Shown: in pieces, positions 51,186-61,762 of the stretch
How the letters are laid out: every line of letters starts with the position of its first letter
How positions within the stretch are numbered: the first letter of the stretch is position 1
DNA from: Pseudophaeomoniella oleicola
Taxonomy: Eukaryota > Ascomycota > Eurotiomycetes > Phaeomoniellales > Phaeomoniellaceae
Reading direction: 5' to 3'
Length of the DNA stretch: 64,000 nt
NCBI GenBank assembly: GCA_003868215.1
Contig: QWDQ01000030.1
Span: 186,001-250,000 of the forward strand
Made by a program: the position numbers and the translations under genes
Notes under the pieces: model-generated
Seen by the model: only the letters and a program-made list of their open reading frames with translations
Told to the model about the DNA's origin: nothing
Database searches by the model: none

Positions 51186-52466
51186 ATGTCTACTTATACT
51201 GGCACCAATATCCGTTATGAGAGCGTTGCGAGTGATAGAGCCAGTTTCGAGGTACTACCTCCCGAAGTTCTGCACATGGTAGCCAGTCAGATGTCTATAG
51301 TTGACAAGGCTAGCTTCTCGCTGGCCAAACGCTCTCTACTCTGTACCCTCGGCACACAGCACTTTCAGTTCCTGAGCCACCACAAAGACAACCACAAAAA
51401 TAGAGAGACATTCTTGCTGAGATTGGCGAACGATGCGCCCGCGCTTTTCTTTTGTTTCAAGTGCTCTGCTCTCCATCATCGCGACGGCGTCTCCTTTCCA
51501 GGGCCGGTGTTATGGTCGCTGTTTTGGCCCAGTAGCCGCTACCTGCGATGTCTCACGTCCGGCCACAATCGAGGCAAGCTCTGGTCCTGTGTGCAAGTGC
51601 ACCGCTGTGGATCCAACTATATCTTTGCCTTTCCGCACTTGCAATTGGCAATGAAAAGGCATTATTGTGGTCCAGATCACGGGATTTCCACCGAATCATT
51701 GTCTCTGACGGAGGTTCGGATCTCCATTGAAGCGTCCAAAAAAGACCAAATTACTACGCTATTAGCGGTCGAGGCTCGCATCTGTCATGAACCGGTCAGC
51801 CTGGTACTTCGGATCCAGCAACAGGCCATGGTACACTCGAAGAATTGCGATAATATCCTTCATCGACTGGACTTCGTGAAACTCTGCCACCACATCGACA
51901 TCTCCGCGCCTGAAGTTGCTGAGCTGATCAGACGAGAACTAAGGATCCCTCTCACGCAGTCTGAGAGGCGATCGTCCTTGCAGCGTCTCAAATGTCGTCA
52001 CTGCAAGACAGAATTTCAACTGAGCTTGGAGGATCTAGAGGGGAAAGCTCTAGTCGTGGGGTTTACTAAGTGGCTGGACTTGGGAACTGGCTCGACACCG
52101 ACTGATCCTACGTGGTCTGTTCTTAATGAACCGGGATCATGGAGTCAATCTGCGGTTCTGTTGGAAACCGGGGGTTTGTGTGGGCGATTCGAATCCGAAC
52201 CTGGTTTGTCGCAAGAGGAACTTTTCCACAAGAATGCTTCCTTACTATCCTCAGAGGCTTTCAAAAAGCCCATGACTAGCTTGGACGACTGGACTTGGTT
52301 CTTGGAAGGAGGTCGACGGGTGCCTTCGCCTTATCTCGATTTCGATCTCCGAGGGAAGCTCAAAAGCGATCTGTTGCCCCTGTTGATTCCAGCTGTAATC
52401 ATTACTTTCGTCGGACTTGGCATAGCATACCTTTTGAACAACTGGACGTTATGTCACGTACTTTGA
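51186..52466 (+). CDS. F-box-like protein with C-terminal membrane helix (426 aa)
   Basis: Start at ATG 51186 (MSTYTGTNIRYE); the frame upstream begins with TTG. Residues 22-60 hold the F-box pattern FEVLPPEVLHMVASQMSIVDKASFSLAKRSL. The middle part has paired Cys/His features typical of this fungal group: LFFCFKCSALHHR near residue 95 and LKCRHCKTEF near 270. The end is a hydrophobic helix LLPLLIPAVIITFVGLGIAYLL (about 398-419) followed by a short tail NNWTLCHVL, suggesting tail anchoring, which is unusual for an F-box protein. I do not recognise an orthologue. Such F-box proteins are greatly expanded in Pezizomycotina and vary between strains. Substrate recognition for an SCF ligase is inferred from the motif only. 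Confidence 0.75.
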   Translation: MSTYTGTNIRYESVASDRASFEVLPPEVLHMVASQMSIVDKASFSLAKRSLLCTLGTQHFQFLSHHKDNHKNRETFLLRLANDAPALFFCFKCSALHHRDGVSFPGPVLWSLFWPSSRYLRCLTSGHNRGKLWSCVQVHRCGSNYIFAFPHLQLAMKRHYCGPDHGISTESLSLTEVRISIEASKKDQITTLLAVEARICHEPVSLVLRIQQQAMVHSKNCDNILHRLDFVKLCHHIDISAPEVAELIRRELRIPLTQSERRSSLQRLKCRHCKTEFQLSLEDLEGKALVVGFTKWLDLGTGSTPTDPTWSVLNEPGSWSQSAVLLETGGLCGRFESEPGLSQEELFHKNASLLSSEAFKKPMTSLDDWTWFLEGGRRVPSPYLDFDLRGKLKSDLLPLLIPAVIITFVGLGIAYLLNNWTLCHVL

Positions 52467-53112
52467 CAGAATGTCAGTTCGGAGGAGATTAGCTCACAGA
52501 TTTTCCGTCAACTCATCTTCTTCATGAGTCATATGTACTTGATAGATTACTGTCCCTGTAATAGACTAGGAGTGCCAGTCAATAGATTCATAACATCTTC
52601 TATGACAAGGCCTCTAGCATTCACTAAAATGCCAATCTTCCCAATCATTCCAAAGGATGACAAAATTGACTCATGAACAGGGACGTCGAGGAGGGGTTAG
52701 AACCTGCCAGCAGGATGGATAGAGAGGAAGTCATCACCTTGTACGCAGTGCCATATAAAACACCCTCTATATCCACGCACTTCCCCCACAAGTTCATAGT
52801 AAAATAATCTGCCAAGCGCTGCACAATGAGCCCAGTAAACGGCAAATAGAATTCAATTCGCCCAAGTGGGACAAGGACATGATAAAGAAGTAAAGATGGC
52901 AATTATATTACTTTGCTCATTATACATGAGAACAGATCCTATAAACACTTGAATTGATGACACCTGGACGCCTTATGCTGTTTGTTTTTGAAGCTTCAAG
53001 GCCTCCCTCTGTCTACCGCCATGCCCAAAGAATACAAGTTGAAAGGGGTATATATCGTGATAATCTCCACCAGCGTACCTTCCCAGTCTTTCCCCAATGA
53101 TGTGAAGCTCTT
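52467..53112. other. Convergent intergenic region
   Basis: Contains the 3' UTRs of the F-box (+) and CTI6-like (-) genes. No gene was found; the short minus-strand frame at 52645-52902 has no family features. Confidence 0.55.
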
Positions 53113-55052
53113 TCACTTTTCGCCATACTTGCCATAAGTGGTCTGCCATGTGAGAGCTCCTCTCATGAGTTCTTCCATCATATCAGTCGAATTCATTTCC
53201 CGGAAAATCTTCTTTGCCGGGTCAGTCGCTATAGATGTTGGGCTAGCCTCTTCGCTGTTGCCATGTACGGTTCCATTGGGGGTATTGGCACCTCCGCTGC
53301 TGGAAGAACTGGGGCCCTCGGTCTGCAGCCTGCTTACAAACTCGATGATACCAGCCACACGTCGCTTCATTTCGTTCAAGCTCGTCCTATTGGGATTAAG
53401 ATATTTCGGACGTGATGGTCGGCCAGTATCTCCGTTGAAGCCATTAGCACCGTGGGGAGATCCTCGACCGTCCCTAGAACCATCTCTCATTGGTGAATCG
53501 TCTCCATTCAAGTGGGCCTCCCGCGCATACTGGCTGCGCATCCTGCCTCTCCGAGCAGGCGGTCGCCCCGTCTTGCGATGATTATTGGATGACCCTGGAC
53601 GATGCGAGGAAGGTGTATCTGGCGGCACGAGCTTTTGTGCCGAGGGTGCGCTAGATTTTGCCTCTTGCTTGGAAGGAGATAGCGATGGAGTTGGAGGTGG
53701 TGAATCTGAGTATGTCAGTTTGACCTTGTTCTCGAAGCAATCAACAACCATACCTTCGCCACGTCTGCGCTCTGTTCTGGGGTTCCTTTTGTTCGGACCT
53801 TCATCCTTCTTTTGTTTCTCGGCTTCCTTCTGCTTCTCTTTCGTCTCTTTCTCACGTTGCGGGCGTGTCGCGGCACCCCTTGCTCTTCTAGTATTGCCAT
53901 TCACCGTGGTCTTTGATTCCTCTTCGTCTCCCGAAGCGGCGTGTGACGGTGGAGGACTGGCTTTCGGTTCAGGAGATGCAGATGATGTCCGCATCCGCTT
54001 GGAAGTGCTTGTTTTGCTATTAAATATTAGCTCCAAGCTGATAATGTGCATGTAAGGGTGGCGTACTCTTCGCTTTCTTCTCTTCCGCGCTTTCCTAACG
54101 TGCCAGAGGTCATTTTGCTCTCCTCAATTGCACGTCGCATCATTTCTTCTTCGTCGTATGCTGCATCCCTACTATTCATTGTAGCGCGACGTCTCGTATT
54201 TGCTTCCTTCGTCTTCTGCTTTGCCTCTTTGTCTTGCGTGAGATCGCTACTGGAAGACGTGGGAGATGACCGAGTGGATACAGCTTCGAGAACAGGGAGA
54301 TATCGAGTAGATTTGGAGCTGACAAAATGATGTTAGGGATTGGACCATGTGCAGAGACTTGCCCTCGGATCCTCCCATGAGCCGTAGCGAAAAGTGACAA
54401 CCCCATTGCCGCTTCAACAAACTCACACGCACAGGCCAATTGCCGGGAGGATCGACGAGAGATAGGAATGCGAGACTCACCCATTAGGACCGCGTATGAT
54501 CTTGTGTGATGATGGTTTGCACTGCTCACAGTAATACTCATCCGGACTCATTGATTCGTCCATCAAGCCCACACAGCCGCCATGTTGCCAGACTTGACAT
54601 TTATCGCATTGGATGAAGAAGTTGCCCGCATCTTCGGCAAAAGTTTCAGGTGCAGGTTGGACACCATTTTCGTCTTTGATGCCAGCTTTGGACCCTCGGT
54701 GGCCGGAGTCGCGAGCGGCAGCAGGCGGGCCTGGATACTCTTGAAGACCACATACACAACGAGTAACCTCTTCCGCCTCCGCTGATTCTTCTTCTTCATC
54801 GCCAAGAGTAGTTTTCAGGTTATCGTCATTTTCCACGTCTGTGCCGCGTTTGCTCCTGCGAGTGGCCAGAGGGTCACCTCGCCCATTGGGAGACTGATCG
54901 CCTGAGTCGGATTGCTGGGCAGAGGATGTTTCGCGTTTGTTGTGTGATCGAGTACTTCTTTCGAATCGGCTTTGGGAACTGGAGGAATTGTTGGCCGTGT
55001 GTTGCGGTCCGGGGCCGGTGGTTCGCGCGCGAGAACTTCGTCGAGGGCTCAT
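53113..55052 (-). CDS. CTI6: CTI6-like PHD-finger protein, Rpd3-type histone deacetylase complex subunit (575 aa)
   Basis: Nuclear chromatin reader. Exons on the minus strand are 55052-54481, 54318-54067 and 54016-53113; introns of 162 bp (GTGAGT...TGTCAG) and 50 bp (GTACGC...AATAG) keep frame. The PHD finger occupies about residues 98-178: CVCGLQEYPGPP, an insert, then FFIQCDKCQVWQHGGCVG and YYCEQC, giving the C4-H-C3 zinc ligands. The insert between the first and second Cys pairs is about 45 residues, long but typical of Cti6 homologues I recall. The rest is low-complexity and charged with a basic Lys/Arg/Glu stretch (about residues 325-370). It ends in a conserved helical C-terminus, MKRRVAGIIEFVSRLQTE and NSTDMMEELMRGALTWQTTYG. 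Complex membership is inferred from the family. Confidence 0.82.
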
Positions 55053-57203
55053 CTTGTAGGGAAAAGAGCTAATGACGGATTTGACGGGTACTCAGAGTGA
55101 TGGCATGTTCTGAATCGCTGTAGAATACCTGAACAGATCCAAAACTGGTTCTGGCGGCCACTGACTCGTCGTGCGCGTAGGCGAGAAGCCCGTCGAGGCC
55201 GAATTGCGAGAGGGTGGGGGATTGGGATGAATATAATTTCGTGGCTCAAAATATAAGTCTGAGAAGATGCTTGTGACACATTGAAAGCCAGCGCAATGCA
55301 TTACATGTCGATAAAAAGTAGTTGTGGGCGTGAGAAAGGTGTGTGAGCAAGAGCGAGGAGGAGGGCTGGCGAGATCAAAGGGCCGGCAGAAATGGCGTAG
55401 CAGCAGCTCTTTACTATGGTAATTACAGCGGTACACTGGTACGCTCAGGACTTACCCTCAATTTCATCGGCGAACCTTCCGCCCTGAATGAAATTTAAGT
55501 AAGCAATGCTCTCCAAGAAGTGACCGATAAAAGGATAATAATCGGTTACTCCGCATCAAGAGTTCCCTTCCCTTTCAAGTGATTAATTATTGCCTTTGAT
55601 TACATTTACATTTGCATTTGCATTGACTCGATTGTGGGGAAGCTTCTGCAGTGCCCCATGTCCGAATACCTGTCTCTCACTCCCTACCTTCATCTTCTTC
55701 ACAGGATCTCAAACCTAACCTCAGTATCATCATCGAATATCTAGTGGGCACTTCATTGTGTCTCCAGTGGACATTAGCAGCATTGATTTCCGTGTGGTAC
55801 TGGAGGTGATATGCTATCGGACAAGTAGTCTGGGCCACTTCGAGAACAGAGTACTCAAGGTTATGACTCGGTCAGTTAGCTTGACCAGCTTGACCATATC
55901 ACCGTGCGAAGAGGAATGACCGACATGGCGGAGCCTCGTGCCGAAGGCCTCCCTTTGGGTCCAATTCCCAGACTTCACGTCTCTTTGTCGAGCTGCAGCA
56001 AACCATGGAATGTAGGGTCAGTCAGGGATGATTTGAGCAGTCACATTTTACTGTATTGAATGTGCATTGTCAAAGTGCAAGCATCCAATGCAGGTGATCG
56101 TAAGCTTCAGACCAGCATTAGAGGCTGACGTGCAAGAACACCCGACATCAGCCTTGTCAGCATTTGCAACGGAGGACTATTTTTGAGACTCGTGTAGCAG
56201 AATAACGGCCAGTACGGAGTACAGACAAATGAAAAGAAGGAGAATGACGTCTGAGACGTCAATGCAAGGCTTATATAGCTGAACGAGTTGAATGCTGCTG
56301 GAAGTGGCAGAGTTCATATAGATACACCTCATGATTAATGCAGCCACTTCTAATAGACCTCATATTTCCATCTGAAAGCGGACCGCCCTTCACGAAGATT
56401 CTCCAGGGTCGAATGGTCGCAGACCAAGTACTACGTAGTAACTCCCTGTGTGCCACAGCCAGCTATTGCCAGTCATCCATTCCATATCGAGTTTTGTGTC
56501 CTTGAGCTTCTGTGTTTCCAGATGGCATTAATTGTATGGCGGATAAAAAGGTAAATGACAAGGCGCTAGGTAGTGTCGAGTCGGGCGATAAGAAGATACG
56601 TAAAATGGGAGGAGGAGAGATCTTGACAGCTATCCTATCGGTTCTTCCTTTGACGAATCAGAGGAACATTGATTGTGCTAGAATCATACTTATGCCCATA
56701 CACATAAAATAACATAACACCAGTCTCTGGCTAAAAACCCCAGTTGAGGACAGAGTATTGAATCCTAGAAGTGAACGAGAGAGGATCATTATTGTATGTG
56801 ATCAGCCCCTATGTTATCGCTCAGGCTCGTCATCAATTTATAATTGACCCTTTTTCTTTACCCACTTCCACCTCCGTGGCACTTGTTTTAATTGATTGAT
56901 TTTCCTTCATTATTCACCACACAACTCGAGCTAACCCAAAGAATCGTTAAGTCGTCAAACGTCCTTCATCCGGAAGTCCACATCACCATCTCTCCCACTC
57001 ACCCTACGACTTTGCTGCAATCCTAGTCTTCCAAAACTTCTCTTTGGCTGTACATGAAGTGAGCTATAGGGCAGCATTTGGCTTCTGCATTGAGAAATCT
57101 TCCGTTGTTGTGCTCATCTCAATTCGTGCATATGCGACTTGGGGGGTTGCAGCCATCTCCGATAGCCCTGCCGCTTCCGCTGCGCTGATAAATTCCTTTC
57201 GGT
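55053..57203. other. 2.1-kb divergent intergenic region
   Basis: Contains the CTI6-like promoter and probably a long leader for the His/Asp-tract gene. One perfect TACTACGTAGTA palindrome lies at 56429-56440. The frame 56512-56712 has no family features. Pyrimidine-rich blocks occur near 56840-57040. Confidence 0.55.
56429..56440. repeat. Palindrome TACTACGTAGTA (copy 5)
   Basis: Perfect 12-bp palindrome in the spacer between the CTI6-like gene and the His/Asp-tract gene. Confidence 0.85.
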
Positions 57204-59389
57204 ATGTCCGCAGTCAAATCCGTCGCCAAACTTCCAGACCCAACCACGGGTTCTAGTTGCCTCGATGGTCTACAGGTCTCTGGCTCCAGAGGGGTTGATG
57301 CTGATATGATGTACCCTGTTTAGGAAGAGAAGATCGATTCTGTTTGCGGCCCAACTGTATTGGACACAACCCGTGATATCGCCGTGAAGGGGCAGTCTGA
57401 GGAGGGACAGGAACCAAAGGGGAGGAAGCTAGAATGTCACTCTCATTAAGTCAGTTGCGCCTGAAGATTTACGAATCTGTTATCTCATGTCGCTATGATA
57501 TGGAGAGTTATCAAGACGTCGAGATAGGGGCAGAATGCTGATTGTGGCGCTCGACAGGTGGCTCGTATATCTCGACACCGGACCAACAGTCCACTGTCTA
57601 TCCAGATAGACTTATCAGACCATTACCGAGGCGAACCCTGCGATCTCGATTATCCGAAGATGCCGCAGAGTCCATCGAATATCCGCCGGCGATAGAGACT
57701 ACTAGTCTCAACAATTATAATCAATATGGAGAAGGAGAATATATAAGTGACACCAATGTGCATGTTCATGATCATGATCATGACTACTACGAAGAGCATG
57801 ATCATGACCATGAATGTGAGCACGACCATGATCACATCTGCGACCACGATCATGACCACGACCACGACGACGACCATGACCATGATCATGAACACTATCA
57901 CCATCATCACCACCATCATCACCATCACCATCACCACCATGATGAGGATGAAGAAGAAGACTTTGATAGCGCAGATGAGGAAGCTTCGCTCCGCCATGCG
58001 AACGGATACCGAGATCCAAACCAACCCAATGGCAAATCCGCATTTGTTCCCACCAAGATGGTGTCGTCGGGGCCGGATGGATACGATGCATTCGAAAACA
58101 CCAATAATAAAAAGAAAAGGAAAATACCCACGTCTGGTGGTGTAGGTCTGCATCAGTCGAGTTTAGCTGCCAATATGGCCAGCATGGGCATCAAAGACTC
58201 TCTAGATGATGGTCACGGTGTTGGGCAATACTACGGGTCAGGTTCTGCAGCTTCACCTTCAGGATTCTCAGGGGTGGGTCGGGGCAGATATGCTCGTGAC
58301 ACATCTAGGCGGTTAAGTGGCAGGAATCCTTTGGGACCCTCGGTCAATGGCTCTAATGCATGGGCTGGCCGTTCTGTCAGAAGAGACCAACTTACGGATG
58401 TCTCTCAAGATCCAAAAAGTATCCGCCGCCACGTTCTTCTCACCGGGGCTACGCTAATATGAACAGATGGTACAGGAAAAGCCCCCGATCAAGGCATTAT
58501 ATCCGCCGCAATAGCCAATGCAACAGCTCTTCTCCGAAAGCCACTGCAAAATGGTCAGGAGAATGTAAGCTTATTGGAGCAACAACCCCAGAGTCCACCG
58601 ACGAATAGTCAATTCACATTCACGTATGAATCGGACAATACGAAAGGGGTGACGTTCCCCGAGCAAAGCCTGTATTCCGCAGGCTATGCACAACGTGCTG
58701 CGACTTTGCCCCCACCTGCCACTGCGAGCGGTCAACGATACGCCGCACAAGGCACACAAACGAACCCAAATGCATCAATGCCTGTCGGTCAACAAGCTCC
58801 ACCTCCGCAAGGAGCGCCTCAACAAGCTCAAGGAAAGAAGCCTCGCCGCCGTCGTGGGGACATATACGCCCTGCAGGCCCGTCAGCGCAGGCTACAACAA
58901 GAGTATGCGAATCTCCATCATCCTCCGGCTCCTGAGGAAGTCGCGATATGCGAGTTCTGCGAGTATGAGAGTATTTTTGGCGAACCGCCTCACGCGTTAA
59001 TTCGCCAGTATGAGATCAATGACCGCAGGGAGCGACGCAAGCTCGCAGAGAAGCGTCGTTTACTAGAGAAAGCCAAAATGAAGGGACGCAAGGGAAAGAA
59101 GCAAACCAAGAACGCTGCTAAGGCCGCTAACAATGCCGCACAGCAGAACGTCAATCAACAGGTATACGATCAACAGGGACTTGACCAAGGCGGTATGGGA
59201 TTACAAAATGAGGATTACCTGGACGATGGTTATGACGACGAACCCTTGCCTATGCCGACGCCTCCTCCGGCACCGACGAAATCAAACACGCAGCTAGCCG
59301 CTGACGCATCCGAGTCAAGTGGAGGAGGAACCGCGGTTAGAGGTGGCGGAATCGGAGGGGTAGGGGCAGGGGGAGGAGGGAAGGGGTGA
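57204..59389 (+). CDS. Unknown protein with His/Asp tract and conserved C-terminal CxxC/basic module (about 655 aa)
   Basis: The main exons are 57558-58418 and 58467-59389; a 49-bp GTATCC...AACAG intron joins SQDPK-N-GTGKAPDQGIISAAI. The first main exon has no ATG, so an upstream exon is needed. A coding-like chain starts at ATG 57204 (MSAVKSVAKLPDPTTGSSC) and continues after an in-frame TAG at 57321 as EEKIDSVCGPTVLDTTRDIA. I tentatively splice 57204-57275, 57324-57435 and 57558, using weak donors GTCTCT and GTCACT. The protein has an acidic His/Asp tract (DHDHDH repeats, then 14 His), a disordered Gln/Pro-rich middle, and a conserved-looking end: KPRRRRGDIYALQARQRR, CEFCEYESIFGEPPHALIRQ, then a Lys/Arg-rich coiled-coil-like stretch. 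Metal binding by the His tract is plausible but inferred. The family was not recognised. The 5' part is uncertain. Confidence 0.6.
57768..57943 (+). repeat. His/Asp-coding trinucleotide and hexanucleotide repeat
   Basis: Imperfect GAYCAY units (Asp-His dipeptides) run from about 57768 to 57896, followed by a CAY tract (about 57898-57940) encoding 14 consecutive His. Mixed CAT/CAC and GAT/GAC codons mean that the amino-acid pattern, rather than the DNA repeat alone, has been kept. Confidence 0.85.
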
Positions 59390-61093
59390 CCAGGCAGTAA
59401 GGGATCTTCAGTTCCTCCTATGTGCACGATATCGCTTATCTTTCGGTATTGTGACTTAGCAGGAGCCAAGTATTCTCTTGGCCATTCGAGAGATCTCCTC
59501 CCATTGCCTCTTTGTCCCCTTTGTTCCTCACCCTCTCATTTTGCATCGTTCGTTTTGGTATCATTGTTGGTCTTGTTGCACAGTATCCTGTTTGTCGTCG
59601 TTTGTTCTTGGACTGTAGGTGGTCCTTTGTTTTGGAAATCTCCCCTCATACAGCCTACTGCGTAGCACATAGTACTAGCCCTCGTTTGCATAGCCTGCAA
59701 TCCGGATCCATTCCATGGGTTTTTCTTGGAATATTGGAGCATCCCACGCCTCTCCGATCTGCACCTCATGGCCACATCAGTCTTTGCGGGTCGTGGTTGG
59801 ACTTTCCACCGCAAATTTCCGCCATCGCACATGGAAGTCGGTCCGAGCGACTAGTCACCAGCTTGCCCTTCAAGTCTTGGCTGTTCGCTCCCCAACAGAT
59901 CCACCCCATGCTTCAGGCCCATGTTCTTCCGGCATCGAAGGCACTCCAGGTCCACATGCTCTCTGCTCCGACCTTTAGTCACGGGACAAGGCAACGGGCT
60001 TGAAAGCGGTCATTGCATGAATATCTCACGGCAAATATCATATGTTGCAATTCAAATGTCGTTGCGGCAAAAGTGCATGGATCCCATATGGGTACGGCTT
60101 GCATCAAAGGATGCAGAAGGTCGTGTCTTGCAGATATTCTACCGTGCTGAGCAAAGGTCGATATGGTTGTCGAAGGGTACAACCTTTTCTCACGGGGAGA
60201 TCGACAGAGTCTCTGTAACGCCGGGTGGGAGTAGTTGGATAGAGAGAACAGAAAAGATGAGATTCATTTTTAGAACAAAGGAACAGCTGTGAGCCTTCTC
60301 TCATCAAAGGTTCAGTAGATATTATCGCATGAGCTGTTTCATCTGCACGTCTAAATAGAACAAAGAAGAGCCTACAATCGATGAATAATGTTTCGTTGTG
60401 TTTCTGCGTGATCGATGCTCAGCAGGCGTAGACTGAAAGGAGATTTATTTCTCAAAGAGTGTTGTGACCTGTATGTATGTATACCATACTGTAGAAATGT
60501 GGTCAGTACAAGCAAGTCAGCAAGCATCAGCCGGCAGCTGCTCTCAGCGACTCAACTTTCAGACGGCGGTTGTAGATGAAGAAGAGCAATAAGTATATCC
60601 AACATGTTTGGAGTGTGTTGTGACTGATGCACAATGATTGGACGAGAAGAGGTCGCTAACGGTGAACCATGATTCCTTGCATTCCCTTGCAACTTTGTCG
60701 CCAATCAACTAAAGAAAAGTCGCTAAGCAAAGAAATGACCTCATCGAATCAGCCTACCCCAAACATCGTCGTTATTGTGTGTAAGTTCATAGTAGAATCG
60801 TTTCCTTGGTCCTCATATAATTTAGACCTTCCCACTGCATTCAAGCCACTCAATGATTTAATTCCTTTCAGCAGCCTTAATTGATTGTCCTTTTAGACAT
60901 AGGTCTCCATTGTCGACGGCGAAGGGCTTCCGAAGATATAAATCCTCCCACTGCGGACGCGTTGTTTATCAATCTCAATTCGTTCTTCCCAGTATTATAT
61001 CATACACCTTCATACATCGCAGCGCTTGCGACTCTTCTCTGACAGGTAACAACGCTCTCATATCATCTTATTACGTCTCAAGCATTAACAACA
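59390..61093. other. 1.7-kb intergenic region
   Basis: Between two + strand genes. It contains the 3' UTR of the His/Asp-tract gene and the promoter/leader of the MARVEL-like gene. Short frames (for example 59512-60003 and 59921-60292) lack family features. No RNA gene was recognised. Confidence 0.55.
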
Positions 61094-61762
61094 ATGAAGC
61101 AACGCCATCGTTCTGCCACCGACCAGGGCCCAGACACAGCTGCCATGGGTATCAAGTCTCATACCACCGGCGGCGCATTCCTGCCATTCATCCTCAATTC
61201 AGTCTTGCGCTTCCTGCAACTTGTTTTCGCTGTCGCTGTCATTGGTCTCTATGCCCAAGATCTCAACCGCGCTCATCATGAGAAGAAGTACGCGGACGGG
61301 AAATGGGTAAGTGATCTCATTTCCAATTCTACTTCTACTTCTACTCCTACCCTCTCTTCCAACTCGACCCCTACGGCCAGCAACGTTACTCTGGGGCCAA
61401 TGGTCGTCGGCTTACTAATGGCAACCCAGGTCTTCGCAACTGTAGTCAGCTCCCTCGCTGCTGTCACGGCTCTGATCTACGGTCTTCTCCCCTTGTTCCT
61501 CAGCGCATTCACCGTCGGCATCCTATTCGCATGGGACCTGATCTTGTTCATCCTGTGGACAGCCGTCTTCGGGCTATTTGGATCGATGTACATCAACGAG
61601 AAGGTCGAGATGGACCACGGGATCCGCCGAATGAAGAACGCTGTATGGATCGACCTCATCAACATGCTGTTGTGGTTCGTCAGCTCCATCTCCGGCGTGA
61701 TCGCTTTCGTCCGCTGGATGCGAAACGGTCGCAGCTTACATACGGGAAGAGCCAGAGTCTAG
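61094..61762 (+). CDS. MARVEL-like four-helix membrane protein (181 aa if the in-frame intron is removed)
   Basis: A small polytopic protein of the fungal MARVEL-domain type, associated with membrane microdomains or vesicle trafficking. Four hydrophobic helices are visible: FILNSVLRFLQLVFAVAVIGLYA, VFATVVSSLAAVTALIYGLLP, LSAFTVGILFAWDLILFILWTAVFGLFG and VWIDLINMLLWFVSSISGVIAFV. The region is open throughout (222 aa). However 61307-61429 has a GTAAGT donor, a TACTAAT branch site and a CCCAG acceptor, is 123 bp (a multiple of three), and encodes an odd Ser/Thr-rich insert. Removing it joins YADGKW to VFATVVSSLAAVTALIYG, the usual spacing between helices 1 and 2. I therefore predict exons 61094-61306 and 61430-61762. 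Confidence 0.8.
   Translation: MKQRHRSATDQGPDTAAMGIKSHTTGGAFLPFILNSVLRFLQLVFAVAVIGLYAQDLNRAHHEKKYADGKWVSDLISNSTSTSTPTLSSNSTPTASNVTLGPMVVGLLMATQVFATVVSSLAAVTALIYGLLPLFLSAFTVGILFAWDLILFILWTAVFGLFGSMYINEKVEMDHGIRRMKNAVWIDLINMLLWFVSSISGVIAFVRWMRNGRSLHTGRARV

Noticed and set aside
57650-58153. A 167-codon minus-strand frame rich in Val/Met
   Set aside because: Reverse of the CAT/CAC/GAC tract of the His/Asp gene, so composition alone keeps it open.
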